From Xiphydria camelus (Eukaryota > Arthropoda > Insecta > Hymenoptera > Xiphydriidae): DNA of 64,000 nt. Below are positions 23,584 through 34,654 of the stretch, one piece after another. The position numbers were made by a program, and so were the translations under genes. The stretch covers positions 1,684,001-1,748,000 of the forward strand of contig OY783195.1 of assembly GCA_963678675.1 (NCBI GenBank), in the 5' to 3' direction. How positions within the stretch are numbered: the stretch's first letter is position 1; each line of letters starts with the position of its first letter. The notes under the pieces were generated by a model. That model had not been told where the DNA came from and searched no databases. It saw only the letters and a program-made list of their open reading frames with translations.

Positions 23584-24037
23584 ACACTGAGAAAAACAAT
23601 CAGATTAAAATGACAAAACATCTAGTTAAACGCGTTTAGTCATTCTAATCGAAATACTGGCTAGTTTAATCAAATATTTCATTATTCCAACCAAACGTTT
23701 ACACTGTAAAAACATTTATTAAATTTAATAGAATTATATATAAAGCTTTAATCTCCAATACGTGATTATGAAAATTAATATACTCTCTACTATGAAACTG
23801 ATAATTTCATAAGGAATTCTATTAATTCTCATCATTACGGAGTATATTAATTTTCATAATCACATATTGAAAAAAAGCTGTATATGAGAGTATGTTAAAA
23901 ATATAAGATTTCTTACAGTGTAGTTATTCTGACCGAAAAGTGGTCTGTTTAACCAAACAGATGGAGGATCCATATTTCACCAAACGGTTCGTCTTCAGGA
24001 TATTGGTTAAGCTGAACAAATAACTTTTCTCAGTGCA
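23584..24037. repeat. MITE family E, copy 2, split by a family F element
   Basis: The outer ends ACACTGAGAAAAACAATCAG and ATAACTTTTCTCAGTGCACC are mirrored. The body has the AACGCGTTTAGTCATTCTAA and GAGGATCCATATTTCACCAA motifs of the family. A complete family F palindrome occupies 23701-23920. Confidence 0.8.
23701..23920. repeat. MITE family F, copy 1 (nested)
   Basis: A palindrome of about 220 bp with ends ACACTGTAAAAACATTTATT and AGATTTCTTACAGTGT. The inner arms are CGTGATTATGAAAATTAATA and TATTAATTTTCATAATCACA. A second copy is at 62813-63041. Confidence 0.85.
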
Positions 24038-24254
24038 CCATATGAGGGTAAACTTACTCGTCAGGAAGGAAACTCGAATCACTATTATCTCATTATTTAT
24101 GGACTTTTGGCCACATCGATATAAGACTTTATTGTAGGTAAAAATGTATTTTTCAAAAAAGTATTATACAAATATGTGCCAAGAGCGCATAGCTAATGAA
24201 ATAACAGTGATTCGAGTTTCTTTCCTGGCAAGTAAGTTTAGTCTTATCTGATAT
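24038..24254. repeat. MITE family A, copy 3, adjoining the family E element
   Basis: A palindrome from ATATGAGGGTAAACTTACTC to AAGTAAGTTTAGTCTTATCT. It begins within a base or two of the end of the family E element, so three elements (E, F within E, and A) form one block. Confidence 0.85.
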
Positions 24255-24808
24255 ATTTATAAGAATTTACAGGAGAACGCGAGACTTCGTGAATTCGTGG
24301 ACCGAAATTGTCGTTCAATGTGGTGATAATAACGGTGATAACATAATTCCTCGACAATCACAGACTCTCAAAAATGCCACCCACATAACGAGCACCTTCG
24401 CAGGACGTATCAATTCGTCGCGGTGTACCCAGCTAATACATATAATCGCACGCAACACGATATACGGGTCGGTAATCCTGTGTAGTGACAACAAGGCGTG
24501 TGTAATATCATCGTTAGTATAGCAACAATGCCGAGAGCCCCGTTTTCCCAATATCACCATCGAAAAGACGTCACAAAAACAGACGGGCGACACACGCGCT
24601 CACCACCGACGATCGAAGGCGTCGTCGTCCACACCGGGACTCGACTCGACGGACAAACATGTGAAATTCGTCGCGAAAGCAGCGAGTTGTGCACCGCAAT
24701 CGCGCGCTTTTCGAGGCTCGAAGACGGCAATTGATCACTACATTCAGGGAATGTGAGGGGTATCCGATCAACGAAATTTAATTAAAGAATTGCAGGATAT
24801 CCTACAGG
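24255..24808. other. No gene seen
   Basis: Short frames on both strands (up to 92 codons at 24593-24315 minus), none recognisable. Confidence 0.4.
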
Positions 24809-25295
24809 CGGAAAAAGGATTAGTAAAAAATCACGGGAAAACCCATTCATTTTACAGTTATCTCGGTAACGAGGTTCCTCGAGATAATGTACTGAAGCTT
24901 TCAATAGATCGCAGCGTACTTTTTATTGTTCGTAATACAGAGAGAGAGAGAGTGGCTGTAAAAACTTGATTATAAGATTCCCTAATTTTTCCCCCTAACT
25001 ACTTCAGATAAAATTTTGTAAGTATTCCCTGATATTCTTGTTCGTATCAGGAGTTTTGTATAATCAAATCAACGAAGCTATAAATAATTATAATACAAGA
25101 GCACAAAGTTGAAAAAACGTTTATACCCTAAAAAAGTAACGTTAACCTCCTGTTAATATGTACAGGTTTATACTGTTACGAACTGTAAAAAAAGCACGCT
25201 GTGTCTATTAAAGAATTCAATGTTTCATTTCGAGGAGCCCTATTACTGGGATTCACTGTAAAAATTACTAATTTTTTTTCTCTGTGCAGATGAAA
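24809..25295. repeat. MITE family M, copy 2, with family N inserted near its centre
   Basis: The left arm GGCGGAAAAAGGATTAGTAA, then CATTTTACAGTTATCTCGGT, and the right arm ATTCACTGTAAAAATTACTA are complementary. Between the arms lie AGAGAGAGAGAG and a family N unit (about 24953-25145). Confidence 0.7.
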
Positions 25296-28200
25296 CTTTA
25301 ACTTTCTTCGTTTCACTTAGCAACTCGATCCAATCTTCCGAGTATTTTAAGTGCGAGCCTTAGAAATGACAATAGTAAGTTATAATCCGTTTTCTATAAA
25401 ACATTTAAAATTTCTTAAACTTTCAATTTAAATTCAATATTTTCCATTGAATTTCCATTCAACTAGAAATCGTAAAAATGTTAGAGGAATTTTCCAGATA
25501 ATTCTTTTCAGAGCACGTAAAATCGAAGTAAGATTCTATCAATTTCCCCGAAATTATGAAAGATCATCAGCGTCGAAAATAATTTCCGTACGAGTGGCCA
25601 CGAAAGTGGCGACGGGGAAAAGTTTTCGAGGGCGTAAAATTATACAATAGAGATACACGTGTAATTTTTTCCACGTACGTACGTCGAGCTGGAACGAACC
25701 GCGAATGAGGAAACGCGATCTGATCTGATGAACTGGCGGCGTCCCCCGCAGCGACTGCGGAAGACCGTCATCAGTGGATCTCTGTGACGTTAACGCGTCA
25801 CTTAAAAAAAAACTCAATTACTTTTAGAGTTTCGAGAGCCTTTCGAAGAGTTCTCGACGAATTTCACGAATGGTTCTTCTTATTAAGGTTAAAAAATTGG
25901 ATTTTCAAAAATAATACGCCCATTTTGCACCATGCACAAGCTTCGCAGCCCTTATTTATTTCATTGTAGAGAAAATAGGGGGAAATTTTGATTAAAAGAA
26001 GGAAATCTTCCAGAAATTAGAAACGAAAGTCCCCGGCAGACTACGAAGAGTTATGGAGTATTCTCGATAAATTTAATAATTAATTTTGCACGCTGAAAAG
26101 AACTCCTCGAAAGGAAGTCGCGACTAAAAGCAATCGGATGTGTCGAAGCGACGCTACAGCTTCTCAGAGATCATCAGTGACCACTACAGTCTTCGGCCTC
26201 GAAGCGCGACGCGGTGCCGTACCGCGTTGCACGTATATACGCTGCGTCCGACGCGTGTAGGTACTTAAATATCTACGTAAATATAGGAAGACGGCACACG
26301 TAGGAGTCCCAGACGTGGCATCGACCTACAACGAAAGAAAAGCGTGCGACTCACTTTGGAGTTTGTGACGTGGTCGGCGGGCACAGACTCGGGAACGGTT
26401 TGCAGGGTACTCCGCATGCTAGCGGACATTGTAGGCCAGCCAGGTTCACTGCCTCAAACCCTCCAGCGCTTCGATGATACACCCTCTCCCTCTACGCCTG
26501 GAACAGACAATTGTCCGGGTCAGCTGAGCGCTCCTACGCTTCGCGCGGTCGTCGTCGCCGAAGGCCGTCGTTTCAACGGCGGATCAACTCGCGCGAACCA
26601 CCGAGTATCCGTCCACGAGAGCAGGTGTGCGAGTTTATTTTTTGTTCGCCGCTTCGATCGTTATTATCTCGTTACCTGGGGACTTTTGACTCGCGCCGGT
26701 GAGGAGCTCTTTTGTCGGCGGGAATGTGCCGTTCGAAAAGTGTCGTAACGAATTGGGTGAGAAGTTCGTCGGTGACCGGATAAACGCGATTGAAGCGAAC
26801 CCTCCGGCGAGTAGGAGTGGGAGAAGATTCAAACGCGATTATCTTCTTATCTGTGAGCTTTGGCGGGTTTTGGTATAGGACTTTTTTGTAGCTCTGGATG
26901 CGATCTTCGAGAAAGTATACCACCGATTTCGGGTTAAAATGCACGGGTAACGAGATAATCGAGATCGAAGCGAGTTCAGCTGCGATTTAACCGTCCCTCT
27001 CGCTTCGTTCCGTTATAGTACCCTACTCGTCGTAATAGGTGTACAATGCATACGGGTATAACGGCTACTGCTCGCGATTTCGCCGGCGAGAAGAGCCGTT
27101 GCAACGCCGATTACAATCACTTTCTCGAGACGGTGAAGCTAGCGGGCGATGCGGTTTAATTAGTTTCATAATTCCTTTTAAGTGCGCCCGAGTGTCGGCA
27201 ATTAAAAAACATCACGATACGAAGGCTGCAAAAAGAATCGAACGATAGGGTAGTTGCATCAGTCTTGGCCACCCCACCAGCGAATGCCATCTTTACAAAT
27301 AAGTATTATTTAACTGGGAGAAAAACGCAACAATAGTTCAACAATACTAACGAACATTTTCCAACATTATCCTACTACGAATATAAGTGCTCCTCAAGTC
27401 TTAAAATTATTATACTCCAAGGAATTTTATTCTTTTCAACAACCATCTGCCAGTTTCCTTAAACTCGTACACTTTTTCATAAGAAACGCTCTGACCGATT
27501 TCTTTTTTAAAAAAAAGGTTTACTCAAAACGTTATTTAATATCTTTGCACGGAGAACATTATTTACATTAAAATGAAAGCTAATGTTCGATAACATCAAG
27601 TTAAAAGTTGATAAATCCCTATTGGTATTTACTGGCGTTTTACGGGTTATCTTGATTTTAATTGAATATTATACACGGAAAAGTCTCAAATTTGATAATT
27701 CTCGGCAATAATAATTATAATAGAGGAATACCCTCATTTCTTCATATCTCAACAGTAATTCGGCTGTACTGAGAGTGTTAACTGTTTCTTTAAATCAATA
27801 TCATCATGCCTTTGCTTAACGTGGCCTTCATTGGAGCATTTACCCTATGATATTGATTTCTAAAATGTCAAATCGAACAATCGCCCACCGCCTGCCACGT
27901 ATATATACTCATTGTTTGTATATTTTTCTAGAAAGCCATCCGCTGCCCGTAGAAATGCCGAGAGCGTTCAAAACTAATTCTATAAAACCTCAAGGCGAGA
28001 ATCGCAATGTTATTTAAACCGAGCTTTTCCTTCGATCTAAATAAATCCGACGACAAAAAAACTTCTCCTGTCAACGTTATAAACAATCCAGACTCCATTA
28101 TTTATTTTTAAACCGTAACACCAGACGGACGAATTCGGTCGACGCAACTCTTCTCAACCCTTTCTGCCCACACTCGCCCCTATTTGCGACAGACCCCCGT

Positions 28201-28564
28201 GTTACTCGCGGATCCGTAAAGAAAAGGGTCAACTCGGGGTCGCCCACTACAGCGGAGCGGGTAGGGTTAAGGCCGCTGTTTAAAGGTCAACGTGAATATT
28301 CGGCAACGGGCGCATAAATCGATAACCGGGGACACTTGCCGTGGAGCGAATCCTTCGGGAACGAATGTATCGAGTCGAACGGGAGTGCGATCGAGCCGGT
28401 TTTCGCGCGAACGCGAATACGTATTTACACTCGTACTCACTCAGTTTACACTCAGTTACGATTTATACACGCGATCTCTTCCGCGCCAAGGGCACAAAAT
28501 GACCCCAAGATCGGCGTAAAAGGGACAAAAATCACGAGCGACGTTCGCCGTACTCCTTCCCATT
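25296..28564. other. No gene seen; CpG-rich part and family P fragment
   Basis: A family P fragment lies near 25930-26040 (CTTCGCAGCCCTTATTTATT, then GGGGGAAATTTTGATTAAAA). From about 26100 to 27240 the DNA is CpG-rich with frames up to 134 codons (26344-26748 plus) that match no family. From 27300 to 28130 it is AT-rich with no clear signal. Confidence 0.4.
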
Positions 28565-28763
28565 GTATACAGGGTGAGGCATTTAAATAGAGACACGCGT
28601 GAACATCTGTAAAATAACGCGCTTTAGAAAAAAATGTTTCATATAAAAGTTATTTGCTTTCCCCCTCTAAAGCAAATAACTTTTATGAGAATAATTGCTT
28701 CCGAAATGCATTGTTTTACAGATATGCATGCGCCTCGATTTAAATGCCTCTCACGCTGTATAC
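28565..28763. repeat. Small inverted-repeat element, GTATACAGGGTGAGGC ends
   Basis: The ends GTATACAGGGTGAGGCATTT and AAATGCCTCTCACGCTGTAT are complementary, and so are the inner arms CATCTGTAAAATAACGC and GCATTGTTTTACAGATATG. In the centre is a perfect 18-bp stem (28643-28660 with 28669-28686) closed by an 8-base loop. Confidence 0.85.
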
Positions 28764-29170
28764 GCGCGATGATAACACCACCGCAAACTCCATTCGCGAT
28801 ATCGCCGCGTAATCTCGGCGAGATTTGAGAAGGCCAGCAGAGAGAGATTTCCATCGACCGACGCGACAGAGATAATCGAGAAGGTTGCTGCGTGGCGTGA
28901 CGTACGCACGTGGGAGTTGAGCGGAGGGAGTGGGATTCCCCGTCGTCCATCCCCCCGGGATGCGTGGAAACGCGGGGAACGTCCGCGAGGAAGTCATCGC
29001 GCGGAGACAAAGACGCGCGAAGAACGCGAAAGCGTGACGCGCGAAGAACCCGGTCGCTAGATTTTTTCTCCATTCGTCGCAGGCGAACTTGGAAACTGCA
29101 ACTGCATAAAAGCGCGTTGATCGATTCGCCCTTTCCGTGCCGCACTCGATACACCGCCGCGACAAAGCAG
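28764..29170. other. No gene seen; CpG-rich
   Basis: A minus-strand frame of about 180 codons (29175-28639 and a second frame from 29291) overlaps the repeat on its left and is not recognisable. Confidence 0.4.
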
Positions 29171-29326
29171 ACCATACAAGGCTAAACTTACTCGCCACGA
29201 AAGAAAATTCAATCACCATTATCCTATTATCTGTGGACTTTTGGCCTACATCGATATAAGACTTTGTGGAAGATAAAAATGTAGTCTTCAAAAAAGTATT
29301 ATATAAATATGAGCCAAAATCCCATA
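29171..29326. repeat. MITE family A, copy 4 (truncated)
   Basis: The left arm CAAGGCTAAACTTACTCGCC and the central part up to ATATGAGCCAAAATCCCATA are present. The right arm is missing. Confidence 0.75.
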
Positions 29327-29605
29327 GACACGGTATCTAGCAAAATGTGAAAAAGAAATTCTCTGACTTTTTTTCCAGGTTTTCCAGATTGAAATAAGTA
29401 GTCAATTTCCTTGACCGTTATGGGTATTAGATCCAGTATAGTGTTACGCATAAATCATTTTTCGTCGAATGAACAAATTATCTGATAATCATAGAACGGG
29501 TTACGAAGATTGAGAGATAAACATTAAAATAATTTAATTCTGTCAAATCGTATTATTTAATGGCTTTTTTCACACACACAGAACAAGAAAGAATTTAGAT
29601 ACACA

Positions 29606-29828
29606 TATACCATATGAGGCTAAATTTACTCGATAGGAAGGAAACTCAAATCACTATTATATCTCATTATCTATGAACTTTTGGCCTACATCGATACAAG
29701 ACTTTATTATAGATAAAAATGTAATTTTCAAAAAAATATACAAATATGAGCCAAAAGTTCATAGATAATGAGATAATAGTGATTCGAGTTTCTTTCTTGG
29801 CGAGTAAGTTTAGCCTCACATAATACAC
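29606..29828. repeat. MITE family A, copy 5 (complete)
   Basis: A palindrome of about 220 bp from TATACCATATGAGGCTAAAT to AGTTTAGCCTCACATAATA. Both arms contain the TCATTATCTATGAACTTTTG motif and its complement, so the folded RNA would be a nearly perfect long hairpin. Confidence 0.88.
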
Positions 29829-30004
29829 GTATGGAGCACTTTTTCCTAGAGAGATTCCTGTATAAATTCTTAACAACTTTAACAGACCAGAAGTCAAGCT
29901 ATTTGTGAGATATGAGTATTTTCGAAAAATTCCAGAATATTCTTTGTTTCCCCTGACTTTTCCCCAGCCCACATAATAACCTGATCGCTGGACACCGTGA
30001 TCGA

Positions 30005-30058
30005 GAATGGGATGATAATGATCAGTTTCTTTCCTGGTGAGCAATCGTAGCCTCACAC
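30005..30058. repeat. MITE family A, right-end fragment
   Basis: GATAATGATCAGTTTCTTTC and CTGGTGAGCAATCGTAGCCT match only the last 50 bases or so of the family. Confidence 0.65.
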
Positions 30059-32785
30059 GACAAAAGAGCTTCCCGGCTCGAAAACGCGCGACATCGCGAA
30101 CGAGCGGACCTACATACATTTTTGGGAAGTCCGCAACGAGACGTAGGAACGTCAATCACGGTCATCGACGCGCTCCTCTCTCTCCCTCCTCCTTCGGCAG
30201 TCGCGAAACCGCGCGCGAACACTGGCCGCGGCGCGGAGCGCAACGGCACCCGTGCCTACCCTAATACGTACGTAGGTACGCCGTATCGCGCGCTACTATA
30301 CGGTCTTGCCGACGAAAGACGCCAGGTGAGCGCGCCGCGGAGACGCGCGATCCGGAGTTCTCGCGACAGACGTCTCCGGGACGTCATCGCGACGCCCGAC
30401 GACGTTTCGCCGCGATTTTCAGGAGCGGCCGTGGGAAATAAATAAAACGAGATCGTGGCGCGCGCGCGCGCCGTCCCCGCCGGGGGAAACGCGAGCACGC
30501 GCGCGAGTGAGAGAGCGCCGGCGAGTAGAGAACGGAAATAGGGTGATAGAAAAATCCTCTCCCGCGAGATAAACGCGAGCGTACGGCAATAAGGGTTGCG
30601 GATACGAGAGCAGGGAGAGTGTAGGCAGGGCCGGGGAGCGTTCGCGTAGCCAAATACAGCGAGAAGCAGGGAGAAAGACAGAAGGAGAGAGAAAGAGAGA
30701 GAGAGAGAGAGAGATACTTGTCGTGCCGTGCGAGCGAGTTACCCCCACCCTTTTTTTTGGTACTTACCACACACGCAGCCACGCACGAATATCACTTACG
30801 TATACGGAAACGCATATATACATGGATACGGGGAGACACGACACGCTTATCTAACGTTAAGTCGGCACACGCGCGACGAGACCGACGGCGAATTCGACGA
30901 CGCGACGGAGATGCCCCGCGCGAGGCTGTAATCGCGGCGCACGGCGGCGTACATCGCGAGGCGGAGCGCACTCCGGTGCGCGGCGGTAACCTAGAAAGCG
31001 GGCGGCCATTCAGGATTACGGGACTCCGTCCGTCCGGCTGTCCGTGAAATCGAGGCTAAAATATTCTCCACCGCCGTGTGTCGTCGAACCACTTTTTTTG
31101 CCTCTCTCCTCGCCTCTTTCTCGCCCCCTTTTCCGTCGGCGCGGCCGATCGGGGCGTGTTCCGCGGGTGCACCCCGCGTGCTATTGTTCCGCGCACTCGG
31201 CCCGACAATGTCGCATCGCTACGTGATCTTGGAAACAATAAAGGGAACCGCGACCGAACGCACGGCGAAACGAAACCGCGGTTGACACAAGGCTCTCCTC
31301 TCGCGCACCGTACACCCACCGCCAGTGACTCCCGCGGGGGTATATCGGCCCGCTTTCACCCGCACTTTCACGACCGCACACCTCGGCCTCGCCGCTCCGC
31401 CGTACGAAATAAATGATATTTACCCATTTGTGACAGATTTTCCGAGCGAAATGCACCACATTAACAACAGTCCCCCACCTATTACCACATACAGACATTA
31501 CACACTTCAATTTTTCAAGATGGCGACGCCGTCGGGGCGAGACGAAACGGCGCAGGTGCGAAACTGCGGCGCTGCTGGTACTGAGAGAGCCCGGCGAGCC
31601 TTCCTCGTGTCTAGCGCGAAGCGTGAGGTCATTTTGATGAGGGAAAGAGGGGGGAGGACGAGAGCAGGCCGAACCAAAGGGTTCGCTCGAGCGCGGCACT
31701 TTCGAAAACGGGACGCTCGGGGTGCTCTATTTTCGCTTCCCAGATAGGCTTGCACGATCGTCGCGATGTTCATACAAACTACGATAATTGATCGTTCTAA
31801 AGTTCATGTTCATTTTGCTGCATAAGTTTGGAAAAATAACTGTTCTTCAAAAAATTCTTAGATTTGTATATAATTAGTGTAAGGAATAATAAATTTCCAT
31901 AATATTTCCATGATTTTCAGACGAGATCTCTGTACTTTTCCATCGTCGTACTTATGCTTTTTATTTATGTAGAATTTTTAGCTCAAATAAAAATAAATTT
32001 TTGTTTCATTCATACCAGGAGGAATTATCACTATTTCTTGCCATTGATCTCATTTGCGAGCATTAACGCGAAGCTTATCGATCATACTTTTAACGTATCC
32101 GTTTATGAGACCATGTGAATGTTATTTTATAATAAAAAATTGTTCCATAATTCAATGGTATTTCCATATGCAAACAAAATTCCATGATATTTCCATGATT
32201 TGCTAGACGCCCTAATTATGTGATTCAAATTAATCGCAGTATTTATTGTAGCAACATAATTGCTACTGTAGTTATGTACAACTGCATAAAGTTGCTGTAC
32301 AATTTACGTATATTTGTCTATCTGGGTTGGGATCGATTCGAACGACGGGAAAGATCATCGGGTGCTGGACGTTGATTTGAATTTCTTTTTAGGATCGATG
32401 CACGAAATCGGAGACAGCGAATTACGAAATTTCGAGGCTTTCAGAAAGTTCTCATACTCGTATATTTCTCTCACGATTACAGTGACGCACGTGGCACGAC
32501 GACTCGCTGTCCTCTGCGAGGAAAATGTATCGAAGCGAATTGAACGCGGCTCGAAATAGGATCGAAATATAAAAAAGAGCCGGAAAGAGAATTCGGCTTT
32601 GCGTTCCATTCGTTTTGATAGATTTCCCTACAGAGTTGACGAATGCCGAAAGACGTCTACGAAATGTACAATAATAGTTCCCATCTTCGATAAATCGTCG
32701 AGGAATACTTTCTAAAGAGGTGGAGCGAGCGCTGAAGAGTGATAAATTCATTAATTCACGATAACGATCGACAATCGGGAGATTC
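30059..32785. other. CpG-rich promoter-like stretch, possible minus-strand untranslated exon
   Basis: From about 30100 to 31750 the DNA is CpG-rich with frames on both strands that match no family. On the minus strand TGTG|GTAAGT (exon end 30768) is a very good donor followed by no long frame, so a non-coding first exon of a gene lying to the left is plausible. A GA microsatellite lies at about 30686-30716. From 31750 to 32785 the DNA is AT-rich. AATAAA on the minus strand (32242-32247) could serve the hydrolase gene at its right. Confidence 0.35.
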
Positions 32786-34654
32786 TCAATCGAGAGCGAA
32801 ATACTTTTGTAACAGTTCCTCGTAAATATCCTTGTCAGTCTTCAGGAATAGACAGAAAATCACTCTGTCGACCTGAAATAACACGTTGCGGTTATACAAG
32901 CTTACGGGATACTACGAATACGTCTTCTAATACCGAGTCGCAAAGTACAGAGACACAACGTATGCAGATGAAATTGCATAAGAAAAGCGATCGAAGAGTC
33001 TAGCGATCGCATCGCCCCGTATTCACTGTTACAAATTAATTCTTACGGCTGTTTTGTCGTCGAGAAGGAACTTCTTAACCGTGGCCAGAGCCACCTTAGC
33101 GGCGGGTCTTTGGGGATAGCCGTAAATGCCGGTCGATATGCAAGGAAAAGCGACGGTACGAAGTCCATTTTCTTTGACTAGAGCGAGGCAACTTTCGTAA
33201 CACTCTCGCAGCTTATCCGGCTTTTCACCTTGAGGTCCCACCGTGTGGATTACATCTAAAATATCGCGTAGTTCGATCTCTGAGGGTGCTTCTAGGGTTC
33301 CCGCGTTTTCGCGGTTCGCATGTTCATACCAAACATGCGCAACGCAAACTGAAATATCCGGTGTACTAACATTTAGCCGGCAGCAAGTAACCCCCGGTTA
33401 TTTTAGCCTCCCCTACGCGACATCCGCCCAGCGTGGCGCATTCTTTTTTCAGATTCGGACCGGCCATTCTGTGAATCGCGCCGTCCACTGCAAGAAGCGT
33501 TGTGCATTCGCGCGCATAAGCGTATCTAGATGCCAAATTTAAATTCGGCTCGAAATCTCATTTCTACGTGACTCTATCTACCTCCGCCACCGCCTAACAA
33601 TTTCGAATTGGCAGCGTTGACGATCGCGTCGATCTCCAGAGACGTGATATCGCCCTGCCACATGCTAATCTTGTCGGCGAGCTCCGGCTCGACCCGTTCG
33701 ACTTTCTCTAATGTGGTTACGCCGATATTCGCTCTGTTTCCCTTCCAATATTCCGTCCACGTCATTATCTCATCTAGAGTCGTCGGCTGTGTCTTGTAAG
33801 ATTTTCGTTTCTGCTCCAGCGGCATGTTCAGAAACTTTTCTAACGAGAACATCGGACGATAAAGCTACTCTGTTGCGTCGGTAGATCGTTGAGCGTTGTA
33901 CTTAACGATACGATTTAACAGGTTTAAAATTCACGAATATCGCGAATAATATTTGTAGTCCTGAACAAATTGGAGAATGATATATAAAATTGATCAATAG
34001 CTTTGTCGTTATATTGCTTCCACGATAAGTGAGAAGCAGCTTTGGTAGTATTACTTCTCAAACGATAGTATCAACGTCAAAGCAGGAGACGTTCTGCGCA
34101 AACTTATTATCTATTTGTCTGTGACGTTTTGAGAATTTTCAATAATTTTGGAGATATCTTATTACAGAATTGTACCTTGCAATCAGTTATTACAAGCTAC
34201 GACGCTCGACAAGTGGATTTAGGAATAAATTAAAGTCCGGAGAGTAATAGCATTCTCGTTTGATTGTTCTCAGAGCATCTCAAAAGCAACACCTCTAATT
34301 ATTATCGGACAGCAATACCGTCTGAAAATTAAGGGGGCTCGGGAGTGCTTTAAAAGCAATCAAACGAAGATACGGTATGCTGAAACAATTCAACGTTATA
34401 CGCGCGTAATTTCGGGTTAGTATTGACGACCTTACGTTTCTCCGCTTCGAACGACATGATCTCCTCGGCTTTTTCGGCGAGCGCGGCAGAACTGACCTTA
34501 GCCTTGGTACAAAAGCCGTATGCAACGCGCCTGGCTAGCTTGGCGATCGTTCGATTCGCAAAGAATCCCTGAAACGAATAAACGTACGTCTCACCACCGG
34601 AGCCGCAGTGTTCCGCCCGTTCCCCCGCGTTGTTCTTACTCCGATAATCGTCAT
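32786..34654 (-). CDS. MACROD: MACROD-type ADP-ribose hydrolase (macro domain), six exons
   Basis: Six exons join in frame: 34654-34640, 34568-34436, 33839-33582, 33487-33371, 33255-33047 and 32872-32786, giving 272 residues. All five introns are GT-AG. The macro domain shows the ADP-ribose-binding DAIVNAANS, the [17 protein letters not shown] loop (completed only by splicing across 33582/33487), [16 protein letters not shown] (completed across 33371/33255), [10 protein letters not shown], and the ending [10 protein letters not shown]. The segment [19 protein letters not shown] before the domain matches the charged helix of MACROD1/2. In the known family these enzymes remove single ADP-ribose units from acidic residues and hydrolyse O-acetyl-ADP-ribose. 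An in-frame TAA upstream of the ATG supports the start. The first 30 residues are basic and free of acidic residues, like a mitochondrial presequence. The least certain junction is 34436/33839. Confidence 0.93.
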
